A stretch of DNA of 14,109 nt from JBEINZ01 sp040377825 (GTDB lineage Bacteria > Pseudomonadota > Alphaproteobacteria > Rhizobiales > Ancalomicrobiaceae). Numbering within the stretch: position 1 is the first letter of the stretch; every line of letters begins with the position of its first letter. Made by a program: the position numbers and the translations under genes. Of this stretch, positions 6,982 to 13,565 are shown piece by piece. The stretch spans positions 1 to 14,109 of the forward strand of contig JBEINZ010000052.1 in NCBI GenBank assembly GCA_040377825.1, in the 5' to 3' direction. The notes under the pieces are model-generated. The model searched no databases and had not been told where the DNA came from. It was given only the letters and a program-made list of their open reading frames with translations.

Positions 6982-7757
6982 GCGCGGCGTCTCGGTTCTA
7001 TCTCGCGCTGATAGGCGGCTTTCTCTACCTGCCGATCCTCGTGCTCGTCGTGTTTTCCTTCAACGCATCGGCACTGATGTCCTTCCCGCTCTCGGGTTTT
7101 ACCCTTGACTGGTATGTCAAACTCTCCGGCAATGAAGCCCTGATCCATGGTTTTGTGACGAGCTTTTTGATCGCGCAGCCGGTCGGGCTTGCCTCCGCCG
7201 CCCTAGGGCTTCTCGCCGCGCTCGCCTTGACGGCGCGCGACTTCAGGCTCAAGGCGGCGTTCGTCGCACTGCTGATCGTGCCGTTTCTCGTGCCGAAAAG
7301 CGTGCTTGCGATCGCCGGCGTGATGATCACCAGTCGGATCGGCTTCGAGCGCGGCGCGGTCATGTTGATCGCGGGGCAAACGCTGGTATTTTTGCCGTTT
7401 ACCGCCGTGATCCTCACCGCCGTCATGGTGCGCCTCGATGGGCGGCTTGAAGAGGCCGCGCGCGATCTTGGCGCCAGCCCATTCCAGACCTTCCGAAAAG
7501 TCGTTTTGCCACAGCTGAAAAGCGCTTTGACCGCCGCCTACACCGTGGGAGTGATCCTTTCCTTGTCGGATCTGACGCTCTCCATGTTCTTGGCGGGGCG
7601 CACCCAGCCGCTCTCGCTCATCGTCGCTTCCGCGTTCCGGCGCGAGCTTTCCCCTGAATTGAACGCCATGCAGGTCGTGGTGCTCGCGATCACCGCATTA
7701 GCGGTTGTAGCGACCGAGCTGTTGCGTCGAGGTACAACGGTGGCTCGTGTGAAATGA
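6978..7757 (+). CDS. ABC transporter permease, PotC type
   Basis: This is the second inner-membrane subunit, 259 residues, with hydrophobic segments near 7-28, 60-85, 93-116, 127-150, 183-205 and 231-247. Its EAA loop EEAARDLGASPFQTFRKVVLP (158-178) is intact, and the N-terminal FLYLPILVLVVFSFN is typical for PotC. The frame is open upstream to 6855 inside the previous gene. The ATG at 6978, which overlaps the preceding TGA as ATGA, gives the normal length and N-terminus, so it is chosen. The stop again overlaps the next gene as ATGA, showing that the oxidoreductase is translated together with the importer. Confidence 0.92.
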   Translation: MSAASRFYLALIGGFLYLPILVLVVFSFNASALMSFPLSGFTLDWYVKLSGNEALIHGFVTSFLIAQPVGLASAALGLLAALALTARDFRLKAAFVALLIVPFLVPKSVLAIAGVMITSRIGFERGAVMLIAGQTLVFLPFTAVILTAVMVRLDGRLEEAARDLGASPFQTFRKVVLPQLKSALTAAYTVGVILSLSDLTLSMFLAGRTQPLSLIVASAFRRELSPELNAMQVVVLAITALAVVATELLRRGTTVARVK

Positions 7758-9178
7758 CGGCTGATCCCGATCTTGTCCGACGCCGGCTCGCCGACCTCGC
7801 ACAGACCGTGCGCGCGGAAAGGGAGCTGCTTTCCTATCCGAACCGGCCATGGGTCGCGCCTCGGGTTGGGTCGGACGGGCACGAAGCGCTCGATGTTCTC
7901 GTGGTTGGCGGCGCGCAATCGGGGCTCGTCATCGCACATGGTCTGGCGCGCGACGGAGTCGGGCGCGTGGCCGTGCTCGATCGCGCGCCGGCGGGCTATG
8001 AGGGCGTTTGGAAGAATTTCGCGCGCATGGCCGAGCTGCGCACGCCCAAGATCCTGAACGGCATGGATTTCGGGCAGCCTTCGCTGAGCGTGCAGCGCTG
8101 GTTCGCCACCCGCTACGGGGACGAGGCCTGGGAGAAGCTCGGCCGAATACCCCGGCTCGATTGGGCCGCCTATCTCGCTTGGTACCGGGAAACGCTGTCC
8201 ATCCCGGTGGAAAACGACACCGAGGTGACCGACATTCGTGACGGTGGAGACGGCTTGGTTGCCGTGGAAACGCGGGTCGGCGGCGAGATGCGCCTTCGTC
8301 ATGCCTCGGTTGTCGTGATCGCGACCGGATTCGATGGGGCAGGGGCCTGGACGGTCCCCGCGATCATCACCGAAAACCTGCCGCCGGATCGATACGATCA
8401 CTCCAACGGCCCGATCGACTTTTCGCGCCTGAAAGGGGCTCGGATCGGCATTATCGGCCATGCGGCATCGGCCTTCGACAATGCCGTTGCCGCGTTGAAG
8501 GCCGGCGCGGCCTCGGTCGATCTTTTGTTCCGGCGCCCGGTGCTTCCGACCGTGAACCCACATCGGCACATCGAGACGGCCGGACTGATGTCGCATTACC
8601 CGCTACTATCGGACCTCACGCGCTGGCGCATCGCGCGGCATTTCCGCGCTGCCGACCAGCCGCCGACCGCCTGGGGCTATGAGGCGGCGCATGCCCTATC
8701 CGGGTTCAAAATGCATCCCGCCTCTCCGGTCATTTCACTCGGGATATTAGACGGCGCCATCCGATTGGAGACGCCGAACGCGGTCTTCCGCTTCGATCAT
8801 CTGATCGCGGCGACCGGCGCGCGCATCAACATGGAGGCCCGCCCTGAATACCGGACGCTCGCGCCGCTTGTCGCCCGTTGGGGCGATCGGTTTTCGCCGC
8901 CGGCCGGTGAAGAGCACGAGATCAACGCGGCGCATCCCTATCTCGGCCCGACCTACGCCTTCCAGCCGCGCGAGCGGGGGGCGGACTGGGTCGAGCGTGT
9001 CTTCGCCTTCAACGCGCTCGGCTTCGTCAGTCAAGGCCCGCACTCCACCTCGATTAGCGGCCATCGCCACGCAGTACCACGCGTTCTAAGGGGCATCACG
9101 ACGAAGCTCTTTCTCGATCAAGAGGCCGGCCTGGTCGACAGGCTTCAGGCCTATGACGAACACGATCTGATCCCATGA
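7754..9178 (+). CDS. FAD/NAD(P)-binding oxidoreductase (flavin monooxygenase-like)
   Basis: The 474-residue cytoplasmic protein has two Rossmann folds, arranged as in flavin-containing monooxygenases and related FAD/NAD(P) oxidoreductases. The first is at LDVLVVGGAQSGL (46-58) for FAD, followed by a WK..RM.ELRTPK segment (86-99). The ATG linker is ATGFDG (190-195), the second fold is IGIIGHAASAFDNA (231-244) for NAD(P)H, and a late AATGARI (352-358) follows. Both dinucleotide fingerprints deviate: GGAQSG and GHAASA have alanine (A54, A237) where the second glycine of GxGxxG is expected. The gene is translationally coupled to the importer (ATGA), so it probably oxidises or N-oxygenates the imported compound. 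I do not recognise a named enzyme; an N-hydroxylating or Baeyer-Villiger type reaction cannot be distinguished by eye. Confidence 0.8.
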   Translation: MTADPDLVRRRLADLAQTVRAERELLSYPNRPWVAPRVGSDGHEALDVLVVGGAQSGLVIAHGLARDGVGRVAVLDRAPAGYEGVWKNFARMAELRTPKILNGMDFGQPSLSVQRWFATRYGDEAWEKLGRIPRLDWAAYLAWYRETLSIPVENDTEVTDIRDGGDGLVAVETRVGGEMRLRHASVVVIATGFDGAGAWTVPAIITENLPPDRYDHSNGPIDFSRLKGARIGIIGHAASAFDNAVAALKAGAASVDLLFRRPVLPTVNPHRHIETAGLMSHYPLLSDLTRWRIARHFRAADQPPTAWGYEAAHALSGFKMHPASPVISLGILDGAIRLETPNAVFRFDHLIAATGARINMEARPEYRTLAPLVARWGDRFSPPAGEEHEINAAHPYLGPTYAFQPRERGADWVERVFAFNALGFVSQGPHSTSISGHRHAVPRVLRGITTKLFLDQEAGLVDRLQAYDEHDLIP

Positions 9179-9212
9179 GCCCAAACGAGGCCGTACTCCA
9201 AGGAGACTGACC

Positions 9213-9734
9213 ATGGCCGCAACCGTCACGCCGCTCATCGACCTTTCGGTCGAGCCACTGACCGCCGAAGCCTTCGCGGCTTTCGGCACGGTGATCCCGC
9301 CGACCGAAGACGGCGTTCCCTTCGGCCCAGACGACGCCCAACTCGATCTTGCAAACGGAACGCCGCGCTTTTACGCGATGCGCATTCCCGGCTGCGGCTT
9401 TGTGGTCAGCCGCATCACGCGTCATCGCAAGGTTACCCAAGCGCTTGCTTCGGTGGGCGGTCACCCCTGGGTCATGGCGGTAGCCCCGCCATTTAACTTG
9501 GACGCTCCGGATGCCCAGCCGAAGCTCGAGGACATAAAGGCATTTCTGATCCCGGGCGATGTCGCGGTGATGCTGCACAGGGGTGCTTGGCATGCCGGCC
9601 CGCTCTTCGAGGCTGGGACGGAGGCCTCGTTTTTCAATCTAGAGCTCGCGGATACCAACGTGGTCGATCACCACACGGTCGACCTTGCGGCGACTTATGG
9701 CGTCGCGCTCAATTTGACACGAACGGGGCTCTGA
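9213..9734 (+). CDS. Ureidoglycolate lyase (AllA) family protein
   Basis: Ureidoglycolate lyase splits (S)-ureidoglycolate into glyoxylate and urea at the end of allantoin breakdown; the fold is a small double-stranded beta barrel (cupin-like). The 173-residue product shows the family pattern: L-TAEAFAAFGTVI (16-28), a N-GTPRFYAMR segment (48-57), TRH (69-71), WVMAVAPP (86-93), IKAFLIPGD (108-116), the hallmark HRGAWHAG (122-129) and a FNLELADTN segment. Compared with E. coli AllA, the ERHP-x-x-x-Q-x-F-x-P stretch is changed to TRHRKVTQAL, so a related ureido substrate is as likely as ureidoglycolate. AAGGAG lies eight bases before the ATG; the gap to the previous gene is 34 bp. Last gene of the + operon; its 3' end overlaps lysR by 40 bp. 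Confidence 0.82.
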   Translation: MAATVTPLIDLSVEPLTAEAFAAFGTVIPPTEDGVPFGPDDAQLDLANGTPRFYAMRIPGCGFVVSRITRHRKVTQALASVGGHPWVMAVAPPFNLDAPDAQPKLEDIKAFLIPGDVAVMLHRGAWHAGPLFEAGTEASFFNLELADTNVVDHHTVDLAATYGVALNLTRTGL

Positions 9735-10681
9735 GGCCGCGCAGGCGCTTCCGCGGGGCTCTTTGCGGCGGCCCCTGTGTCACCAATTGTGGCAAAGGCC
9801 GCGGTCAAACGCTCCGCGAAGAGCGCGGCGGCGACCGGTAGCAGCCGGCCAGTTTTCGTGCAGATTGCGATCGGGTCGGTTTGAAAATTGCGCTCGACAA
9901 TCGGGACGAAGACAATCTCCCCCCGCGCGATCTCGCTCTCGATACCGATCCGTGAGCGAATGCCGATGCCGATACCGGCCTTGATCAGGGCTGTCATGGC
10001 CTCGAAAGAATTGGTCTCGGCGATCCGTCCGAGCCGCAAGCCCGTGGACTTGGCCTGCCGATCGAGCCTATGCCGGATCGAGAAGCCGCTGTCTTGCAGG
10101 ATGATCGGTTCGCCGACCAGATCCGAAAGCCGCAGGCTCGGCTTCCCGCTGAAGGGATGGTCCGGGGTCATCGCGGCGCCAACCGCGACCATGATTTCCG
10201 CTTTGCGGGTCAGGTCGTCGTTCGGGCTCGGATCGAAGGCGATGCCTATATCGACTTCGCCTTCGATCACCTGCCGCACGATCGACGGCATGTCGGCAAC
10301 CCGGACCCCAAATGAGACGCCCGGCGAACGCACGTGAAAGGAACGAATGACATCCGGCAGCAGATCCTTCGCGAAACCCTCCTCGCAGGCGATCGAGACA
10401 TGCCCCCGCCGGACGCGGCGCAAATCATCGATTTCTGACACGGCGCGGTCGAGGTCGTGTTCGGCCTTCAGCGCATAGCGATAGAAGACCTCGCCAGCGG
10501 AAGTCAGGCGCACGCCATCCGCGACTCGCTCGAACAGCTTGGTCTCGATCTGCTCTTCCAGCTTTAGGATTTGGCGGTTGACGGCCGAGGGCGCCACATT
10601 CAATGCCTCCGCAGCCTTTCGGATCGACGTCCGCTTGACGGTCTCGCGGAAGTACTTCAGCGCGCTCATATGAAAGTGCAC
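9695..10681 (-). CDS. LysR-type transcriptional regulator
   Basis: This 328-residue DNA-binding regulator has an N-terminal winged helix-turn-helix (SIRKAAEALNVAPSAVNRQI at 19-38, then LEEQIETKLFERV) and an effector-binding domain (about 93-300) of the periplasmic-binding fold. The last ~27 residues form an Ala/Pro-rich tail beyond the usual LysR length, read over the 3' end of the AllA-like gene on the other strand. A GTG at 10681 follows AAGGG at ten bases; an ATG four codons in is possible but lies too far from that site. Its position at the end of the - operon, facing the + operon, suggests it senses the pathway substrate or an intermediate and controls both operons, perhaps via the T-N11-A box at 3755-3771. 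Confidence 0.93.
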   Translation of the reverse strand: MHFHMSALKYFRETVKRTSIRKAAEALNVAPSAVNRQILKLEEQIETKLFERVADGVRLTSAGEVFYRYALKAEHDLDRAVSEIDDLRRVRRGHVSIACEEGFAKDLLPDVIRSFHVRSPGVSFGVRVADMPSIVRQVIEGEVDIGIAFDPSPNDDLTRKAEIMVAVGAAMTPDHPFSGKPSLRLSDLVGEPIILQDSGFSIRHRLDRQAKSTGLRLGRIAETNSFEAMTALIKAGIGIGIRSRIGIESEIARGEIVFVPIVERNFQTDPIAICTKTGRLLPVAAALFAERLTAAFATIGDTGAAAKSPAEAPARPQSPVRVKLSATP

Positions 10682-10691
10682 GGCAGTTTAT

Positions 10692-10749
10692 CCCTTCGAT
10701 AGACCTGCGCCGCGAGCAAAGCAACAAACGTGCCTCGATTGTCGAAGGG
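10692..10749 (-). promoter_or_regulatory. Inverted repeat that could pair with the lysR ribosome binding site
   Basis: In the 92-bp gap between the deaminase gene and lysR, CCCTTCGA (10692-10699) and TCGAAGGG (10742-10749) are perfect 8-bp inverted arms 42 bases apart. On the transcript the downstream arm contains the AAGGG proposed as the lysR ribosome binding site, so pairing would hide it. The same arms could instead be a protein-binding dyad for autoregulation, although they are widely spaced. Direct observation is the repeat only. Confidence 0.4.
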
Positions 10750-10773
10750 GCAGCGTGCGAGCGCGCTATACCA

Positions 10774-11280
10774 TCAAGTGCCGGTCCAGAAGCCGTGATG
10801 GGCAATGGCGGCCTCGTCTTCGAGGAGCGGGCCGGCGATCGCAATCGGGCGCTGACCGGCGGCAAAGATGGAGCGGCATTCGAGATCAAGGGTCAGGTTC
10901 TCGGGGTGCGGTCCGATCATATCCTTCAACCGCTTCTCCGAGAGACCATAGACGATCCGGCCAATGCCGACCCAGTAGGCTGCGCCGGCGCACATGACGC
11001 ATGGCTCGGCGGATGTGACCATTGTCGAGCGCGCCAAGTCTTCCGCCGTAAAAATCTTTGAAGCATGTGTCATGAGATTGCGCTCGGCATGGCCTGTCGC
11101 ATCATTGGCCGTTCGGCACGTATTCATCGCCTCCAAAACGATATCGCCCTTGTCGTTGACTAAGATCGCTCCGAAAGGATGATCGCCACGCGCGCGCGCG
11201 GCGGCGGCGACGTTGAAGGCCCGCCTCAAATGCGCAATGTCCGCTGAAGTTGCGAGCGACTCGATGACTGGTGATGCCAT
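10774..11280 (-). CDS. Zinc-dependent nucleobase/nucleoside deaminase (CMP/dCMP deaminase superfamily)
   Basis: This 168-residue hydrolytic deaminase replaces an exocyclic amino group by oxygen, releasing ammonia. The zinc site is complete: GHAERN with ligand H64 and proton shuttle E66, and SAEPCVMCAGA with C94 and C97. DHPFGAILV (33-41) resembles the segment of guanine deaminases and TadA-like enzymes. Length and the C-terminal part (VYGLSEKRLKDM, then an acidic tail) fit the free-base deaminases rather than tRNA adenosine deaminase, but the substrate (guanine, cytosine, an aminopurine or other amino-heterocycle) cannot be told. CGGAG stands nine bases before the ATG, inside the end of the carbamoylase gene. 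The gap to that gene is only six bases, so the two are cotranscribed and probably act in one pathway. Confidence 0.88.
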   Translation of the reverse strand: MASPVIESLATSADIAHLRRAFNVAAAARARGDHPFGAILVNDKGDIVLEAMNTCRTANDATGHAERNLMTHASKIFTAEDLARSTMVTSAEPCVMCAGAAYWVGIGRIVYGLSEKRLKDMIGPHPENLTLDLECRSIFAAGQRPIAIAGPLLEDEAAIAHHGFWTGT

Positions 11281-11286
11281 AAGAGT

Positions 11287-12222
11287 TTACTCCGGTGGGA
11301 TGGCGCCCTTACGCTCCACGATCATCCGGTATTGTTCCGGCTCTCGGTGACGGGCGAAGTTGAAGATTGTGTCCTTGTAGGAGTGGGTCAGGTCGAGATC
11401 GCAGGGGGCGATCACGATTTCGTCGTCAAGCGTGAGGGCCTTGGCCACGATCTCGCCCGTCGGCGCGATGATGGCGGTGCCGCCGATCAGTTCGCAGCCC
11501 TCCTCCATGCCGGCCTTGGCAACGCCGACGACCCAGGTGCCGTTCTGATAGGCAGCTGCCTGCATGACGAGCCAATTATGAAAGTCAGACAGCCGATCAT
11601 GTTCTGGCGCCGGCGGGTTGTGACGCGGCGTGTTGTAGCCGAGGAGGACCATCTCAACACCCTGAAGCCCCATTACGCGATAGGTCTCCGGCCAGCGGCG
11701 ATCGTTGCAAATACATTGTCCGATCAATCCGCCGAGGGATCGCACAACCGGCCAGCCGAGATCGCCGACGTCGAAATAGCGTTTTTCCAGATGCTGGAAT
11801 TCGCGCCAGGGCTCGTGTTCGCGATGGCCCGGCAGATGGATCTTGCGATACTTCGCGGTGATCGTGCCGGATTTGTCGACTAGGATTTGCGAATTGAAGC
11901 GCCGCGTCCGGCCATCTTGCTCAACCAGTTCGGCAAAGCCGAAGCTAAAGGCCAGGCCGAGATTTGCGGCGGTTTCGAACAGCGGCGCTGTCTCGTTCGA
12001 TGGCATCGCGCGCTCGAAGAAGCGGTCTATTTCCGCCTGATCCTCCATCCACCAGCGCGGAAAGAACGTGGTCAAGGCGAGCTCGGGAAATACGACAAGA
12101 TCCGCGCCATGGGATTTGGCCCGACGCATCAGGTTCGTCATGCGAATGACCACGTCGCGGCGGGTATCGGACCTTTGGATCGGGCCAAGCTGGGCGGCGG
12201 CGACTGTCAGGATGCGGTTCAA
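11287..12222 (-). CDS. N-carbamoyl-D-amino-acid amidohydrolase family enzyme (nitrilase superfamily)
   Basis: The enzyme hydrolyses an N-carbamoyl group to amine, CO2 and ammonia, the last step of hydantoin utilisation. With the TTG at 12222 the product has 311 residues, and its key residues fall at the same numbers as in the Agrobacterium D-carbamoylase (304 residues): catalytic E47 (VFPELALTTFFPRW), K127 (KYRKIHLPGH) and C172 (CICNDRRWPE), plus H129, H144, R175, R176 and H215. YNTPRHNPP (196-204) is also kept. The frame is open to 12384, but that extension is not conserved and would overlap the upstream gene; GGAG (12230-12233) lies seven bases before the TTG. It is therefore a close relative with an intact carboxylate-binding site. 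No hydantoinase gene is nearby. A D-amino-acid-like N-carbamoyl product is expected. Confidence 0.92.
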   Translation of the reverse strand: MNRILTVAAAQLGPIQRSDTRRDVVIRMTNLMRRAKSHGADLVVFPELALTTFFPRWWMEDQAEIDRFFERAMPSNETAPLFETAANLGLAFSFGFAELVEQDGRTRRFNSQILVDKSGTITAKYRKIHLPGHREHEPWREFQHLEKRYFDVGDLGWPVVRSLGGLIGQCICNDRRWPETYRVMGLQGVEMVLLGYNTPRHNPPAPEHDRLSDFHNWLVMQAAAYQNGTWVVGVAKAGMEEGCELIGGTAIIAPTGEIVAKALTLDDEIVIAPCDLDLTHSYKDTIFNFARHREPEQYRMIVERKGAIPPE

Positions 12223-12229
12223 GGTCGGG

Positions 12230-12233
12230 CTCC
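12230..12233 (-). promoter_or_regulatory. Ribosome binding site fixing a TTG start
   Basis: GGAG on the - strand lies seven bases before the TTG at 12222-12220. It supports this start over the ATG further upstream, and the resulting residue numbering matches the Agrobacterium D-carbamoylase at E47, K127 and C172. Confidence 0.75.
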
Positions 12234-12325
12234 ATGGAGCAGACGGTGCGCAGACCCATCCGAGCGCCGCCATTGCCAAACATTCTTTGCAGCGTCCGTG
12301 CCAAGAACCGTCGTGGCGTTGCCGA

Positions 12326-13372
12326 TCAGGCGCGTATCGGACGTGCCAGGGGCGTTTCGGCCTTGCCGGAGGTGGCAGCGGCATAGGCAGCCATGACGAG
12401 GGCGTAGGTCTTGAGATTATCGTCGCCGGAGGTCGCTGGCGGCGTTTTGCTCGCGAGGCAATCCAGCCAATGCGCTTGCGTGTTCAGCACGCTTTCTTGC
12501 GCCGTGTGCCAAGGCTCCGACGTCCATGACAGAAGCTGCGACCCGATGTGCTCGCGTCGGAGCTCGCTGTCGCAGGTCACTTCCATCGCGAAATCGTTGA
12601 AAATCTTCAGGCTGCCCCGCCGACCCTCGATCTGGAGCAGCGTCTGGGGGAACGGATCTGGCTTCTGCTTGCTGGCATAGGTGCAATCGACGATCGATAC
12701 CGCGCCGCCGACATGGCGGATCATCATCGTGGCGGTGTCTTCACCCGAAATACCCAAGTGTATGCTTTGGGTTTCACAGGAAATCCGGGTCGCCTCGCCC
12801 ATGAAAACGCGGGCCACGTCGAGCAAATGAATGCCGAGATCCAGGATGATGAATTGCTTTTCGTCAGCGAGATAGGGCTGGTTTGCATAGACGTCGTAGC
12901 CGGTGCGGAAGGAAAAACGTCCCCAGGCAACCTCTCCGATCTCGCCGGATTGAATGACCGAAAGCGCTTTCATCATGGGTGTTTGAAAGCGAAAGTTCTC
13001 ATGTACCATGAGCGGAATGCCAGCAGCCTCGGCGGCTTCGACCATCGCAACGCAATCTTCGAAAGTCGCTGCGAAAGGCTTTTGGACGATTGTCGGAACG
13101 CGGTGACGCGCAGCCAGTTCCACGAGCGGGCGGTGCGACGGCATCGTCGTAACGATGTCCACGAAATCGAGCCGCTCGGCCGCGAACATTGTAGCCGCGT
13201 CGGTATACCACCGCGGGATCCCGAAGTCGGCGGCTGCCAACCTAGCCTTGCCTTCGTCCTTGTCACACACCGCCACGATTTGCGCGCCCGGCGATCGATC
13301 CTGTAAGTCCCGCCACGCGTTCAAATGATTGCGCGCGAAGAACCCGCAGCCAATCAACGCTCCCTGGAACAT
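12326..13372 (-). CDS. Gfo/Idh/MocA family NAD(P)-dependent oxidoreductase
   Basis: The 348-residue cytoplasmic dehydrogenase has an N-terminal Rossmann domain (ALIGCGFFA at 5-13, VAVCDKD at 33-39) and a C-terminal alpha/beta domain carrying DLGIHLLD (178-185). The catalytic set is K98 in QKPF (Q97 replaces the usual glutamate of EKP, a variant seen in some subfamilies), D178 and H182. Typical substrates are sugars, inositols and other polyols, but some members act on imines or biliverdin, so the substrate is open. The frame extends to 13621; the ATG at 13372 starts directly at the conserved fold and follows GAGGGAG at about ten bases. It is first in a four-gene - operon; 103 bases without visible features separate it from the carbamoylase gene. 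Its part in nitrogen-compound breakdown is inferred only from position. Confidence 0.87.
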   Translation of the reverse strand: MFQGALIGCGFFARNHLNAWRDLQDRSPGAQIVAVCDKDEGKARLAAADFGIPRWYTDAATMFAAERLDFVDIVTTMPSHRPLVELAARHRVPTIVQKPFAATFEDCVAMVEAAEAAGIPLMVHENFRFQTPMMKALSVIQSGEIGEVAWGRFSFRTGYDVYANQPYLADEKQFIILDLGIHLLDVARVFMGEATRISCETQSIHLGISGEDTATMMIRHVGGAVSIVDCTYASKQKPDPFPQTLLQIEGRRGSLKIFNDFAMEVTCDSELRREHIGSQLLSWTSEPWHTAQESVLNTQAHWLDCLASKTPPATSGDDNLKTYALVMAAYAAATSGKAETPLARPIRA

Positions 13373-13505
13373 GTTTAGCTCGCTCCCTCTTAGGTGGAAT
13401 GAGCTTAGCCGCTGGATGGGCTGGAGGCATGCGAAATTTTCGGGAAATCGCCACCCAGCATTGCCGATGTTCCTCCAGAATCGCCGACCACGACGAATTT
13501 CCGCC

Positions 13506-13534
13506 TTTACAGTTGACCGTTGTTCATTTATGAA
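13506..13534 (+). promoter_or_regulatory. Sigma70-like promoter for the short-chain dehydrogenase gene
   Basis: TTTACA (13506-13511) and TATGAA (13529-13534) are separated by exactly 17 bp, with five of six and four of six matches to the -35 and -10 consensus, about 30 bp before the ATG at 13566. Read on the other strand the same two hexamers (TTCATA, 17 bp, TGTAAA) could weakly serve the divergent Gfo/Idh gene. Operator-like repeats overlap the promoter. Confidence 0.55.
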
Positions 13535-13548
13535 CTGACCGACAGTCA
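13514..13548. promoter_or_regulatory. Tandem operator-like repeats with central palindrome
   Basis: Two related 13-base blocks, TGACCGTTGTTCA (13514-13526) and TGACCGACAGTCA (13536-13548), agree at nine positions and start exactly 22 bp apart, two helical turns. The second is itself a near dyad (TGAC...GTCA). Between and across them lies the perfect palindrome GTTCAT-TT-ATGAAC (13522-13535). They cover the -10 box and spacer of the promoter, an arrangement typical of repressor sites of the TetR kind. No TetR gene lies in the window. Confidence 0.55.
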
Positions 13549-13565
13549 TTAAAAAGGGTATCAAA

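Noticed and set aside
7538..8596. 352-codon - strand open frame opposite the second permease and the oxidoreductase
   Set aside because: No protein pattern, and it crosses the boundary of two real, translationally coupled genes.
9175..9210. 11-codon ATG frame overlapping the oxidoreductase stop (ATGA), ending just before the AllA-like gene
   Set aside because: Its last codons contain the AAGGAG ribosome binding site of the next gene. It could couple translation, but nothing else supports a real peptide.
12223..12384. 54-codon N-terminal extension of the carbamoylase frame
   Set aside because: Not conserved, overlaps the end of the upstream gene, and breaks the match of residue numbering with the Agrobacterium enzyme.
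13421..13478. 7-bp inverted repeat CTGGAGG...CCTCCAG and small dyad CGAAATTTTCG before the Gfo/Idh gene
   Set aside because: Arms are short, the 44-bp spacing is long and there is no T-run; this level of repeat is expected by chance.
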